Assembly: GCA_963942565.1 (NCBI GenBank) | Contig: CAWWDR010000904.1 | Location: 1-64,000, forward strand | Direction of reading: 5' to 3' | Source: Maea johnstoni | Lineage: Eukaryota > Annelida > Polychaeta > Spionida > Magelonidae | Length of the DNA stretch: 64,000 bases | In this document: in pieces, positions 1 to 11,100 of the stretch | How the letters are laid out: each line of letters begins with the position of its first letter | Numbering within the stretch: position 1 is the first letter of the stretch | Translations under genes and position numbers: made by a program | The notes under the pieces: model-generated | The model's database searches: none | Told to the model about the DNA's origin: nothing | Seen by the model: the letters and a program-made list of their open reading frames with translations, nothing else

Positions 1-3000
1 TAAAAGTTTTTTCTTAAAATATTCACAGGTCCGGACCTGTGGCACATTTTATATATTCTAGCATTTTTTCACATAATTCCACAGGTCCGGACCTGTCGCA
101 CTTTTGATATTTAAAAATAAAAGTTTTTTCTCAAAATATTCACAGGTCCGGACCTGTGGCACATTTTATAAATTCTAGCATTTTTTCACATAATTCCACA
201 GGTCCGGACCTGTCGTACTTTTGATATTTAAAAATAAAAGTTTTTTCTCAAATATTCACAGGTCCGGACCTGTGGCACATTTTATATATTCTAGCATTTT
301 TTCACATAATTCCACAGGTCCGGACCTGTCGCACTTTTGATATTTAAAAAAAGGTTTTTTCTCAAAATATTCACAGGTCCGGACCTGTGGCATATTTTAT
401 ATATTCTAGCATTTTTTCACGTAATTCCACTGGTCCGGACCTGTCACACTTTTGATATTTAGAAATAAAAGTTTTTTCTCAAAATATTCACAGGTCCGGA
501 CCTGTGGCATATTTTATATATTCTAGCATTTTTTCACGTAATTCTACAGGTCCGGACCTGTCGCACATTTGATATTTAGAGATAAAAGTATTTTCTCAAA
601 ATATTCACAGGTCCGGACCTGTGACACATTTTATATATTCTAGCATTTTTTCACGTAATTCCATAGATCCGGACCTGTCGCACTTTTGATATTTAAAAAT
701 AAAAGTTTTTTCTCAAAATATTCACAGGTCCGGACCTGTGGTACATTTTATATATTCTAGCATTTTTTCACATAATTTCACAGGTCCGGACCTGTCGCAC
801 TTTTGATATTTAAAAATAAAAGTTTTTTCTCAAAATATTCACAGGTTCGGACCTGTGGTACATTTTATATATTCTAGCATTTTTTCACATAATTCCACAG
901 GTCCGGACCTGTCGCACTTTTGATAATTGAAAATAAAAGTTTTTCTCAAAATATTCACAGGTCCGGACCTGTGGCACATTTTATATATTCTAGCATTTTT
1001 TCACATAATTCCACAGGTCCGGACCTGTGGCACTTTTGATATTTAAAAATAAAAGTTTTTTCTCAAAATATTCACAGGTCCTGACCTGTGGCACATTTTA
1101 TATATTCTAGCATTTTTTCACATAATTCCACAGGTCCGGACCTGTCGCACTTTTGATATTTAAAAATAAAAGTTTTTTCTCAAAATATTCACAGGTCCGG
1201 ACCTGTGGCATATTTTATATATTCTAGCATTTTTTCACGTAATTCCACAGGTCCGGACCTGTCACACTGTTGATATTTAGAAATAAATTTTTTTTCTCAA
1301 AATATTCACAGGTCCGGACCTGTGGCACATTTTATATATTCTAGCATTTTTTCACGTAATTCTACAGGTCCGGACCTGTCGCACATTTGATATTTAGAGA
1401 TAAAAGTTTTTTCTCAAAATATTCACAGGTCCGGACCTGTGGCACATTTTATATATTCTAGCATTTTTTCACGTAATTCCACAGGTCCGGACCTGTGGCA
1501 CTTTTGATATATAAAAATAAAAGTTTTTTCTCAAAATATTCACAGGTCCGGACCTGCGGCACATTTTATATATTCTAGCATTTTTTCACATAATTCCACA
1601 GGTCCGGACCTGTCGTACTTATGATGTTTAAAAATAAAAGTTTTTTCTCAAAATATTCACAGGTCCGGACCTGTGGCACATTTTATATATTCTAGCATTT
1701 TTTCACATAATTCCACAGGTCCGGACCTGTCGCACTTTTGATATTTAAAAATAAGTTTTTTCTCAAAATATTCACAGGTCCGGACCTGTGGCATATTTTA
1801 TATATTCTAGCAATTTTTCACGTAATTCCACAGGTTCGGACCTGTCACACTTTTGATATTTAAAAATAAAAGTTTTTTCTCAAAATATTCACAGGTCCGG
1901 ACCTGTGGCACATTTTATATATTCTAGCATTTTTTCACATAATTCCACAGGTCCGGACCTGTCGCACTTTTGATATTTAAAAATAAAAGTTTTTTCTCAA
2001 AATATTCACAGGTCCGGACCTGTGGCACATTTTATAAATTCTAGCATTTTTTCACATAATTCCACAGGTCCGGACCTGTCGCACTTTTGATATTTAAAAA
2101 TAAAAGTTTTTTCTCAAAATATTCACAGGTCCGGACCTGTGGCACATTTTATATATTCTAGCATTTTTTCACATAATTCCACAGGTCCGGACCTGTCGCA
2201 CTTTTGATATTTAAAAAAAGGTTTTTTCTCAAAATATTCACAGGTCCGGACCTGTGGCATATTTTATATATTCTAGCATTTTTTCACGTAATTCCACTGG
2301 TCCGGACCTGTCGTACTTTTGATATTTTAAAATAAAAGTTTTTTCTCAAAATATTCACAGGTCCGGACCTGTGGCACATTTTATATATTCTAGCATTTTT
2401 TCACATAATTCCACAGGTCCGGACCTGTCGCACTTTTGATATTTAAAAATAAAAGTTTTTTCTCAAAATATTCACAGGGCCGGACCTGTGGCACATTTTA
2501 TATATTCTAGCATTTTTTCACGTAATTCCACAGGTCCGGACCTGTCGCACATTTGATATTTAGAGATAAAAGTTTTTTCTTAAAATATTCACAGGTCCGG
2601 ACCTGTGGCACATTTTATATATTCTAGCATTTTTTCACATAATTCCACAGGTCCGGACCTGTCGCACTTTTGATATTTAAAATAAAAGTTTTTTCTCAAA
2701 ATATTCACAGGTCCGGACCTGTGGCACATTTTATAAATTCTAGCATTTTTTCACATAATTCCACAGGTCCGGACCTGTCGTACTTTTGATATTTAAAAAT
2801 AAAAGTTTTTTCTCAAAATATTCACAGGTCCGGACCTGTGGCACATTTTATATATTCTAGCATTTTTTCACATAATTCCACAGGTCCGGACCTGTCGCAC
2901 TTTTGATATTTAAAAAAAGGTTTTTTCTCAAAATATTCACAGGTCCGGACCTGTGGCATATTTTATATATTCTAGCATTTTTTCACGTAATTCCACTGGT

Positions 3001-4290
3001 CCGGACCTGTCACACTTTTGATATTTAGAAATAAAAGTTTTTTCTCAAAATATTCACAGGTCCGGACCTGTGGCACATTTTATATATTCTAGCATTTTTT
3101 CACGTAATTCTACAGGTCCGGACCTGTCGCACATTTGATATTTAGAGATAAAAGTATTTTCTCAAAATATTCCCAGGTCCGGACCTGTGACACATTTTAT
3201 ATATTCTAGCATTTTTTCACGTAATTCCACAGATCCGGACCTGTCGCACTTTTGATATTTAAAAATAAAAGTTTTTTCTCAAAATATTCACAGGTCCGGA
3301 CCTGTGGTACATTTTATATATTCTAGCATTTTTTCACATAATTTCACAGGTCCGGACCTGTCGCACTTTTGATATTTAAAAATAAAAGTTTTTTCTCAAA
3401 ATATTCACAGGTTCGGACCTGTGGTACATTTTATATATTCTAGCATTTTTTCACATAATTCCACAGGTCCGGACCTGTCGCACTTTTGATAATTGAAAAT
3501 AAAAGTTTTTTCTCAAAATATTCACAGGTCCGGACCTGTGGCACATTTTATATATTCTAGCATTTTTTCACATAATTCCACAGGTCCGGACCTGTGGCAC
3601 TTTTGATATTTAAAATAAAAGTTTTTTCTCAAAATATTCACAGGTCCGGACCTGTGGCACATTTTATATATTCTAGCATTTTTTCACATAATTCCACAGG
3701 TCCGGACCTGTCGCACTTTTGATATTTAAAAATAAAACTTTTTTCTCAAAATATTCACAGGTCCGGACCTGTGGCATATTTTATATATTCTAGCATTTTT
3801 TCACGTAATTCCACAGGTCCGGAACTGTCACACTGTTGATATTTAGAAATAAAAGTTTTTTCTCAAAATATTCACAGGTCCGGACCTGTGGCACATTTTA
3901 TATATTCTAGCATTTTCTCACGTAATTCTACAGGTCCGGACCTGTCGCACATTTGATATTTAGAGATAAAAGTTTTTTCTCAAAATATTCACAGGTCCGG
4001 ACCTGTGGCACATTTTATATATTCTAGCATTTTTTCACGTAATTCCACAGGTCCGGACCTGTGGCACTTTTGATATATAAAAATAAAAGTTTTTTCTCAA
4101 AATATTCACAGGTCCGGACCTGTGGCACATTTTATATATTCTAGCATTTTTTCACATAATTCCACAGGTCCGGACCTGTCGTACTTATGATGTTTAAAAA
4201 TAAAAGTTTTTTCTCAAAATATTCACAGGTCCGGACCTGTGGCACATTTTATATATTCTAGCATTTTTTCACATAATTCCACAGGTCCGG
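1..4290 (+). repeat. About 2.57-kb tandem segmental duplication within satellite A
   Basis: The same order of rare variants recurs at a shift of about 2,567 bp. The GATCCGG box variant is near 665 and 3,230. The GATAATTGAAAAT spacer variant is near 922 and 3,488. The TACTTATGATGTTT variant is near 1,615 and 4,183. Twenty-two dimers would be 2,574 bp. The copies differ by scattered substitutions and 1-2 bp indels in A/T runs. This is a higher-order unit produced by unequal exchange. Confidence 0.75.
24..41. other. Palindromic box of satellite A (type-1 site, representative copy)
   Basis: The sequence is C-ACAGGTCC|GGACCTGT-G, a perfect 18-bp dyad at the site preceded by AATATTC. The alternate site (81-96) is perfect over 16 bp, because its flanks are C and C. 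The box holds CpG inside TCCGGA and overlapping GGTCC/GGACC. It is by far the best conserved part of the unit, while the flanking spacers are AT-rich. A loop-free dyad of this length suits a homodimeric DNA-binding protein, by analogy with the CENP-B box in other satellites, but no binding protein is known to me for this sequence. By length, about 285 dimers and so about 570 boxes lie between 1 and 37,708. Confidence 0.9.
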
Positions 4291-4334
4291 ACCTGTCGCA
4301 CTTTTTACCCTCTATATTAAAAACACATTTTCAG

Positions 4335-4367
4335 GAGAAGTCACTGGTTCCTGCTGACTCTTCTCCA
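4335..4367 (+). other. Left-arm hairpin of copy 1
   Basis: GGAGAAGTCA is followed after about 11 bases by TGACTCTTCTCC. The arms pair with a one-base offset (TCA/TGA and GGAGAAG/CTTCTCC). It lies about 30 bp from the element start and is repeated in copy 2 near 6,367-6,399. Helentron-type elements often carry terminal or subterminal folds, but a role here is unproven. Confidence 0.5.
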
Positions 4368-4680
4368 GTCATTTTAGTTATGCTTGAAATGAGATGAAGA
4401 ACCAGCTCTTAACATTTCCCAACAAAAGTATTACATTACAACAGTTATCAACCCTTTAATAGATAGATAAAAATAGTATACCACTAACTAACTTCAAATG
4501 TGTTTTTATATCGTGACATACGCAAAGTAAATAATTTTCGAAAATGTGACCCAATCACGATCGACGAATGACAAATGCGGGACTGTGATCTATTAATAGC
4601 CATGAGCGGCGATTAAACAAGATGCAAATACACCCACAGAGGTGTAAAAGGTACCTAATTCGGTAATGTGACAAAATTAT

Positions 4681-4706
4681 GAATATTTCTTTCAATAGAA
4701 ATATTC
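4681..4706 (+). other. Perfect 10-bp hairpin in the left arm
   Basis: GAATATTTCT (4681-4690) and AGAAATATTC (4697-4706) are exact inverted repeats around a 6-nt loop TTCAAT. It is AT-rich and could fold as DNA or RNA. The same hairpin recurs at 6713-6738 in copy 2. There is no T-run suggesting a terminator and I assign no function. Confidence 0.5.
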
Positions 4707-4820
4707 TAAACTATTTACAATTTCGATAAAGTTAAAGTTGAACAGTTTTATTCAATCAAATAACTTGCAAAAGTTAATTAGGTCAACTACTCTAAGCACA
4801 TTACTGTACTCCAATCTACC

Positions 4821-4828
4821 TATATAAG
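4821..4828 (+). promoter_or_regulatory. TATA-like box upstream of the structured GC-rich block
   Basis: TATATAAG stands about 60 bp before the first hairpin of the block at 4885-5010. If used as a Pol II TATA box, initiation would fall near 4,850, just before the change from AT-rich to GC-rich sequence. The second copy is at 6853-6860. No proximal sequence element or B-box is recognised. The match could be chance in AT-rich DNA, so this is only a candidate. Confidence 0.25.
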
Positions 4829-4884
4829 TAGCATCATTGGCAATATTAGGACAAGCACAACCGATGGTTGTCGCGCTTCCCTGG

Positions 4885-5010
4885 TCTCCCTTCCGATACG
4901 TCATCAGATCGGGAGAGCGAGGGGATTGCTAATTTTGAGTGAGGGTGTGTCGGTGGTTCGTCCCGATACCCTCCACTCACCTTGACCGTGGTCTGCCGTC
5001 TGGACCACGG
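4885..5010 (+). ncRNA. Candidate structured RNA or DNA block, three successive hairpins
   Basis: Three stable inverted repeats lie end to end in a GC-rich island. First, TCTCCC-CCGAT (4885-4897) pairs with ATCGGGAGA (4908-4916) across a loop containing TCATCAG. Second, TGAGTGAGGGTGTGTCGG (4936-4953) pairs imperfectly with CCCGATACCCTCCACTCA (4962-4979). Third, CCGTGGTC (4986-4993) pairs exactly with GACCACGG (5003-5010). The composition differs strongly from the flanks. The block is repeated at 6917-7042 with only a couple of changes, one of them in the loop between hairpins. It could be a transcribed small RNA, a captured piece of a host gene, or a DNA fold used by the element. A minus-strand open frame of 75 codons crosses it (5131-4904), but the hairpins and the lack of a recognisable domain make coding doubtful. 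I recognise no RNA family. Confidence 0.3.
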
Positions 5011-5148
5011 CGTTGCCAATGACTGCTAGCCGTCTTTCGTCCCTGTCCGAATTTTGAGTCCCTGCTGGGGCATGAAAGATTGATGCCTTTGACATAAGAC
5101 CAAGCCGGGGATTGGTTTCCCTTAATATCATCCATACCTAATTACATG

Positions 5149-6035
5149 CGCCCTAGCAGCAACTTGGCAGAAAAACTGACCAAAAATGAAAATTCCAAAT
5201 TTAGGTTTTAGCGTGTTCCTGCGCGACAGCGTAAGCAGGGTGTACCAACTGCAAGATCGCAGTTCGTGTAGAATGCGATCCCTTCACTATTCTACCCTCG
5301 AGTATACTCGTAGTTTCATTAAAATAATTGCCAAACGAAAAAAAAAGATTTTTCTAATTCCTCCACCTGTTACAGCTGCCGAAATACGCCCTAGCCGCAA
5401 TTTGGCTGAAAAAACTGACAAAAAATGAAAATTCCAAATTCTGGTCTCAACGTGTTCCTGAGCGGCAGCACAGGCAGGGTCTACCAACTGCAAGATCGTA
5501 GTTCGTGTACAATGCGGTACCTTCACTACCCTACCCCCGAGAATACTCGTAGTTTCATTAAAAGAATTGCCAAACGAAAGAAAAGGGATTTCTCTAATTC
5601 CTCCACCTATTACAACTGCCGAAATACGCCCTAGCCGCAATTTGGCAGAAAAAAACTGACAAAAAATGAAAATTCCAAATTCTGGTCTCAACGTGTTCCT
5701 GAGCGGCAGCACAGGCAGGGTCTACCAACTGCAAGTTCGCAGTTCGTGTAGAATGCGATACCTTCACTATTCTACCCTCGAGAATACTCGTAGTTTCATT
5801 AAAAGAATTGCCAAACGAATAAAATAAAAAAGATTTCTCTAATTCCTCCACCTGTTACAACTGCCGAAATACGCCCTAGCCGCAATTTGGCAGAAAAACT
5901 GACAAAAAATGAAATTCCAAATTCTGGTCTCAACGTGTTCCTGAGCGGCAGCACAGGCAGGGTCTACCAACTGCAAGATCGTAGTTCGTGTACAATGCGA
6001 TACCTTTACTACCCTACCCTCGAGAATACTCGTAG
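5149..6035 (+). repeat. 241-bp minisatellite core of copy 1, about 3.7 units
   Basis: The motif ATGAAA(A)TTCCAAATT recurs at 5186, 5425, 5666 and 5909, giving units of 239, 241 and 243 bp. Each unit includes a short hairpin AACTGC-6 nt-GCAGTT (or GTAGTT with a G-U pair), a CTCGAG/ACTCG segment, a poly-A stretch of variable length, and CGAAATACGCCCTAGCCGCAATTTGGC. The first unit is the most diverged (for example CCAAATTTAGGTTTTAGCG), and the last stops after ACTCGTAG. Frames of 60-140 codons run through the units on both strands only because the unit is nearly free of stops. They are not supported as genes. Confidence 0.9.
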
Positions 6036-6055
6036 CGTTATGAAATTACGAACAA

Positions 6056-6336
6056 ATATGTAAATTTTACTGAATGACCAGAGTTTGTGGAGAATAACAG
6101 GGGGGTATTTTCCAGTCAATTACAAATTTATAAATCAATAGTTGTTGTTTTGTTTTTATGTTTGCATTTCCACCATTTGAAATTAGCCCAAAGTATGCCT
6201 TTATTAGGCAGATATTACATTACCTGGATGGTAGTTCTAACGATAAATATGAAACCATCCTAAATATGAAATCACTTTAGTTAAGTTTCAGATAGCCAGA
6301 GGTCGCCACCTGACAATTCTCTGCCGTCTGTTGTTA
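6056..6336 (+). other. 281-bp segment between the two element copies
   Basis: This AT-rich sequence begins ATATGTAAATTTTACTG and ends CCGTCTGTTGTTA. It is found once in the window. It contains TGCCT-TTATT-AGGCA (6196-6210) and a wider inverted pair GGATGGT (6226-6232) / ACCATCC (6254-6260). No open frame or known motif is seen. Copy 1 lacks the terminal tail that ends copy 2, so this may be flanking DNA of an earlier insertion site, captured when rolling-circle replication read past the end of copy 1. That is inference. Confidence 0.5.
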
Positions 6337-8087
6337 TTACCCTCTATATTAAAAACACATTTTCAGGAGAAGTCACTGGTTCCTGCTGACTCTTCTCCAG
6401 TCATTTTAGTTATGCTTGAAATGAGATGAAGAACCAGCTCTTAACATTTCCCAACAAAAGTATTACATTACAACAGTTATCAACCCTTTAATAGATAGAT
6501 AAAAATAGTATACCACTAACTAACTTCAAATGTGTTTTTATATCGTGACATACGCAAAGTAAATAATTTTCGAAAATGTGACCCAATCACGATCGACGAA
6601 TGACAAATGCGGGACTGTGCTCTATTAATAGCCATGAGCGGCGATTAAACAAGATGCAAATACACCCACAGAGGTGTAAAAGGTACCTAATTCGGTAATG
6701 TGACAAAATTATGAATATTTCTTTCAATAGAAATATTCTAAACTATTTACAATTTCGATAAAGTTAAAGTTGAACAGTTTTATTCAATCAAATAACTTGC
6801 AAAAGTTAATTAGGTCAACTACTCTAAGCACATTACTGTACTCCAATCTACCTATATAAGTAGCATCATTGGCAATATTAGGACAAGCACAACCGATGGT
6901 TGTCGCGCTTCCCTGGTCTCCCTTCCGATACGTCATCAGATCGGGAGAGCGAGGGGATTGCTAAATTTGAGTGAGGGTGTGTCGGTGGTTCGTCCCGATA
7001 CCCTCCACTCACCTTGACCGTGGTCTGCCGTCTGGACCACGGCGTTGCCAATGACTGCTAGCCGTCTCTCGTCCCTGTCCGAATTTTGAGTCCCTGCTGG
7101 GGCATGAAAGATTGATGCCTTTGACATAAGACCAAGCCGGGGATTGGTTTCCCTATATATCATCCATACCTAATTACATGCGCCCTAGCAGCAACTTGGC
7201 AGAAAAACTGACCAAAAATGAAAATTCCAAATTTAGGTTTTAGCGTGTTCCTGCGCGACAGCGTAAGCAGGGTGTACCAACTGCAAGATCGCAGTTCGTG
7301 TAGAATGCGATCCCTTCACTATTCTACCCTCGAGTATACTCGTAGTTTCATTAAAATAATTGCCAAACGAAAAAAAAAGATTTTTCTAATTCCTCCACCT
7401 GTTACAGCTGCCGAAATACGCCCTAGCCGCAATTTGGCTGAAAAAACTGACAAAAAATGAAAATTCCAAATTCTGGTCTCAACGTGTTCCTGAGCGGCAG
7501 CACAGGCAGGGTCTACCAACTGCAAGATCGTAGTTCGTGTACAATGCGGTACCTTCACTACCCTACCCCCGAGAATACTCGTAGTTTCATTAAAAGAATT
7601 GCCAAACGAAAGAAAAGGGATTTCTCTAATTCCTCCACCTATTACAACTGCCGAAATACGCCCTAGCCGCAATTTGGCAGAAAAAAAACTGACAAAAAAT
7701 GAAAATTCCAAATTCTGGTCTCAACGTGTTCCTGAGCGGCAGCACAGGCAGGGTCTACCAACTGCAAGTTCGCAGTTCGTGTAGAATGCGATACCTTCAC
7801 TATTCTACCCTCGAGAATACTCGTAGTTTCATTAAAAGAATTGCCAAACGAATAAAAAAAAAAGATTTCTCTAATTCCTCCACCTGTTACAACTGCCGAA
7901 ATACGCCCTAGCCGCAATTTGGCAGAAAAACTGACAAAAAATGAAATTCCAAATTCTGGTCTCAACGTGTTCCTGAGCGGCAGCACAGGCAGGGTCTACC
8001 AACTGCAAGATCGTAGTTCGTGTAGAATGCGATACCTTCACCACCCTACCCTCGAGAATACTCGTAGCGTTATGAAATTACGAACAA
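6337..8087 (+). mobile_element. Copy 2 of the Helentron-like unit
   Basis: This is the same arrangement as 4305-6055 shifted by 2,032 bp: left arm, TATA-like site (6853-6860), hairpin block (6917-7042) and 241-bp core (7181-8067). It is followed by a 50-bp tail absent from copy 1. Differences from copy 1 are few, mainly A-run lengths at 7681-7690 and 7854-7862 and a few substitutions near 8,028-8,041. The copies therefore separated recently or are kept alike by conversion. Confidence 0.7.
7181..8067 (+). repeat. 241-bp minisatellite core of copy 2, about 3.7 units
   Basis: Repeat starts are at 7218, 7457, 7699 and about 7,941. Unit order and unit-specific variants match copy 1 one for one, so the whole core was duplicated with the element and not expanded independently. 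Confidence 0.9.
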
Positions 8088-8137
8088 GATAGGGTTGAGT
8101 TTAGATTTAACTGCCAGCAGACTCCCCGCAGGGCTTG
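8088..8137 (+). other. Terminal tail of the Helentron-like insertion
   Basis: Fifty bases begin GATAGGGTTGAG and end CCCCGCAGGGCTTG, directly before the satellite resumes. AGGGT (8091-8095) is the inverse of ACCCT next to the element start (4307-4311), a possible short asymmetric inverted repeat. CTGC (8111-8114) and GCAG (8128-8131) could close a small stem near the end. Both signals are short, so the tail is called mainly by its position at an exact junction. Confidence 0.4.
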
Positions 8138-11100
8138 TGATATTTAAAAATAAGTTTTTTCTCAAAATATTCACAGGTCCGGACCTGTGGCATATTTTAT
8201 ATATTCTAGCAATTTTTCACGTAATTCCACAGGTTCGGACCTGTCACAATTTTGATATTTAGAAATAAAAGTTTTTTCTCAAAATATTCACAGGTCCGGA
8301 CCTATGGTACATTTTATATATTCTAGCATTTTTTCACATAATTCCACAGGTCCGGACCTGTCGCACTTTTGATAATTGAAAATAAAAGTTTTTTCTCAAA
8401 ATATTCACAGGTCCGGACCTGTGGCACATTTTATATATTCTAGCATTTTTTCACATAATTCCGCAGGTCCGGACCTGTGGCACTTTTGATATTTAAAAAT
8501 AAAAGTTTTTTCTCAAAATATTCACAGGTCCGGACCTGTGGCATATTTTATAAATTCTAGCATTTTTTCACATAATTCCACAGTTCCGGACCTGTCGTAC
8601 TTTTGATATTTTAAAATAAAAGTTTTTTCTCAAAATATTCACAGGTCCGGACCTGTGGCACATTTTATATATTCTAGCATTTTTTCACATAATTCCACAG
8701 GTCCGGACCTGTCGCACTTTTGATATTTAAAAATAAAAGTTTTTTCTCAAAATATTCACAGGTCCGGACCTGTGGCACATTTTATATATTCTAGCATTTT
8801 TTCACGTAATTCCACAGGTCCGGACCTGTCGCACATTTGATATTTAGAGATAAAAGTTTTTTCTTAAAATATTCACAGGTCCGGACCTGTGGCACATTTT
8901 ATATATTCTAGCATTTTTTCACATAATTCCACAGGTCCGGACCTGTCGCACTTTTGATATTTAAAAATAAAAGTTTTTTCTCAAAATATTCACAGGTCCG
9001 GACCTGTGGCACATTTTATAAATTCTAGCATTTTTTCACATAATTCCACAGGTCCGGACCTGTCGTACTTTTGATATTTAAAAATAAAAGTTTTTTCTCA
9101 AAATATTCACAGGTCCGGACCTGTGGCACATTTTATATATTCTAGCATTTTTTTACATAATTCCACAGGTCCGGACCTGTCGCACTTTTGATATTTAAAA
9201 AAAGTTTTTTTCTCAAAATATTCACAGGTCCGGACCTGTGGCATATTTTATATATTCTAGCATTTTTTCACGTAATTCCACTGGTCCGGACCTGTCACAC
9301 TTTTGATATTTAGAAATAAAAGTTTTTTCTCAAAATATTCACAGGTCCGGACCTGTGGCACATTTTATATATTCTAGCATTTTTTCACGTAATTCTACAG
9401 GTCCGGACCTGTCGCACATTTGATATTTAGAGATAAAAGTATTTTCTCAAAATATTCACAGGTCCGGACCTGTGACACATTTTATATATTCTAGCATTTG
9501 TTCACGTAATTCCACAGATCCGGACCTGTCGCACTTTTGATATTTAAAATAAAAGTTTTTTCTCAAAATATTCACAGGTCCGGACCTATGGTACATTTTA
9601 TATATTCTAGCATTTTTTCACATAATTCCACAGGTCCGGACCTGTCGCACTTTTGATAATTGAAAATAAAAGTTTTTTCTCAAAATATTCACAGGTCCGG
9701 ACCTGTGGCACATTTTATATATTCTAGCATTTTTTCACATAATTCCGCAGGTCCGGACCTGTGGCACTTTTGATATTTAAAAATAAAAGTTTTTTCTCAA
9801 AATATTCACAGGTCCGGACCTGTGGCATATTTTATAAATTCTAGCATTTTTTCACATAATTCCACAGTTCCGGACCTGTCGTACTTTTGATATTTTAAAA
9901 TAAAAGTTTTTTCTCAAAATATTCACAGGTCCGGACCTGTGGCACATTTTATATATTCTAGCATTTTTTCACATAATTCCACAGGTCCGGACCTGTCGCA
10001 CTTTTGATATTTAAAAATAAAAGTTTTTTCTCAAAATATTCACAGGTCCGGACCTGTGGCACATTTTATATATTCTAGCATTTTTTCACGTAATTCCACA
10101 GGTCCGGACCTGTCGCACATTTGATATTTAGAGATAAAAGTTTTTTCTTAAAATATTCACAGGTCCGGACCTGTGGCACATTTTATATATTCTAGCATTT
10201 TTTCACATAATTCCACAGGTCCGGACCTGTCGCACTTTTGATATTTAAAAATAAAAGTTTTTTCTCAAAATATTCACAGGTCCGGACCTGTGGCACATTT
10301 TATAAATTCTAGCATTTTTTCACATAATTCCACAGGTCCGGACCTGTCGTACTTTTGATGTTTAAAAATAAAAGTTTTTTCTCAAAATATTCACAGGTCC
10401 GGACCTGTGGCACATTTTATATATTCTAGCATTTTTTTACATAATTCCACAGGTCCGGACCTGTCGCACTTTTGATATTTAAAAAAAGTTTTTTTCTCAA
10501 AATATTCACAGGTCCGGACCTGTGGCATATTTTATATATTCTAGCATTTTTTCACGTAATTCCACTGGTCCGGACCTGTCACACTTTTGATATTTAGAAA
10601 TAAAAGTTTTTTCTCAAAATATTCACAGGTCCGGACCTGTGGCACATTTTATATATTCTAGCATTTTTTCACGTAATTCTACAGGTCCGGACCTGTCGCA
10701 CATTTGATATTTAGAGATAAAAGTATTTTCTCAAAATATTCACAGGTCCGGACCTGTGACACATTTTATATATTCTAGCATTTGTTCACGTAATTCCACA
10801 GATCCGGACCTGTCGCACTTTTGATATTTAAAATAAAAGTTTTTTCTCAAAATATTCACAGGTCCGGACCTGTGGTACATTTTATATATTCTAGCATTTT
10901 TTCACATAATTTCACAGGTCCGGACCTGTCGCACTTTTGATATTTAAAAATAAAAGTTTTTTCTCAAAATATTCACAGGTCCGGACCTGTGGTACATTTT
11001 ATATATTCTAGCATTTTTTCACATAATTCCACAGGTCCGGACCTGTCGCACTTTTGATAATTGAAAATAAAAGTTTTTTCTCAAAATATTCACAGGTCCG

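Larger units (their letters stand above)
1..4304 (+). repeat. Satellite A, 117-bp dimer, forward array, first segment
   Basis: Tandem array of an AT-rich unit. The first clear unit runs 25-141. It has a 16-bp palindrome (25-40), a 40-bp spacer beginning GGCACATTTT and ending ATAATTCC, a second identical palindrome (81-96), and a 45-bp spacer beginning CGCACTTTTGATATTT and ending CAAAATATTC. The next unit starts at 142. Palindrome starts are therefore spaced 56 and 61 bp alternately. The two spacers align loosely (both begin GCAC-TTTT-ATAT and later share TTTTTTC-CA-AAT), which suggests that an ancestral monomer of about 58 bp was duplicated. Variation is mostly point changes such as CATA/CGTA, CGCAC/CGTAC/CACAC and AAAAATAAAAG/AAAAAAAGG. 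No gene, RNA or promoter is visible. The short open frames are read-through of the repeat. Confidence 0.97.
4305..6055 (+). mobile_element. Copy 1 of the Helentron-like unit (lacks the 3' tail)
   Basis: It begins TTACCCTCTATATT and matches 6337-8087 at an offset of 2,032 bp, with only a handful of substitutions and small poly-A indels. Examples are 4590 a versus 6622 c and TTAATATC versus TATATATC near 5,123/7,155. Identity by eye is about 99%, so the duplication is young. The order is: an AT-rich left arm (4305-4850) with a hairpin at 4335-4367 and one at 4681-4706; a TATA-like site; a GC-rich structured block (4885-5010); and a 241-bp repeat core (5149-6035). The match to copy 2 stops after ACGAACAA at 6055, where copy 1 continues into different sequence instead of the terminal tail seen at 8088-8137. 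No protein-coding signal is convincing. Confidence 0.7.
4305..8137 (+). mobile_element. Composite Helentron/Helitron2-like non-autonomous insertion, head-to-tail
   Basis: A 3,833-bp non-satellite block splits one satellite A unit. The left flank ends CGCACTTT (4304) and the right flank resumes TGATATTTAAAAATAAG (8138). Joining them restores the satellite consensus exactly, so the insertion lies between two T bases with no target duplication and no loss. Inside are two near-identical copies in the same orientation (4305-6055 and 6337-8087), a 281-bp segment between them, and a 50-bp tail after the second. Each copy has an AT-rich left part with hairpins and a minisatellite core of 241-bp units. 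Insertion at T|T without duplication, a tandem-repeat core, head-to-tail copies and a short 3' tail are known for Helentron-associated elements (DINE/HINE, and probably the bivalve pearl elements). No Rep/helicase coding is present. The family call is an inference. A fragment of an unrelated locus moved by recombination is the main alternative. Confidence 0.55.

Noticed and set aside
4885-4916. Hammerhead ribozyme suggested by CTGATGA on the minus strand (4907-4901)
   Set aside because: The downstream GAAA is absent (GAAG), and the flanking arms pair with each other as a simple hairpin, not as the three-stem hammerhead fold. C/D box snoRNA also fails for lack of a proper box D and terminal stem arrangement.
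4904-5131. Minus-strand 75-codon frame (also 6936-7163) as a host gene exon
   Set aside because: It overlaps three strong hairpins, has no recognised domain or neighbours, and is confined to the mobile element. I keep the region as a candidate structured block instead.
5287-5851. Frames of up to 141 codons in the 241-bp repeat core
   Set aside because: They run through tandem repeats on both strands with no recognisable protein, and poly-A indels between units shift the frame.
4305-8087. Two 1.75-kb direct repeats flanking a short segment read as an LTR element
   Set aside because: The repeats lack TG/CA ends, there is no target duplication, no primer-binding site or polypurine tract was seen, and the repeat contains its own minisatellite. 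A head-to-tail rolling-circle type element fits better.
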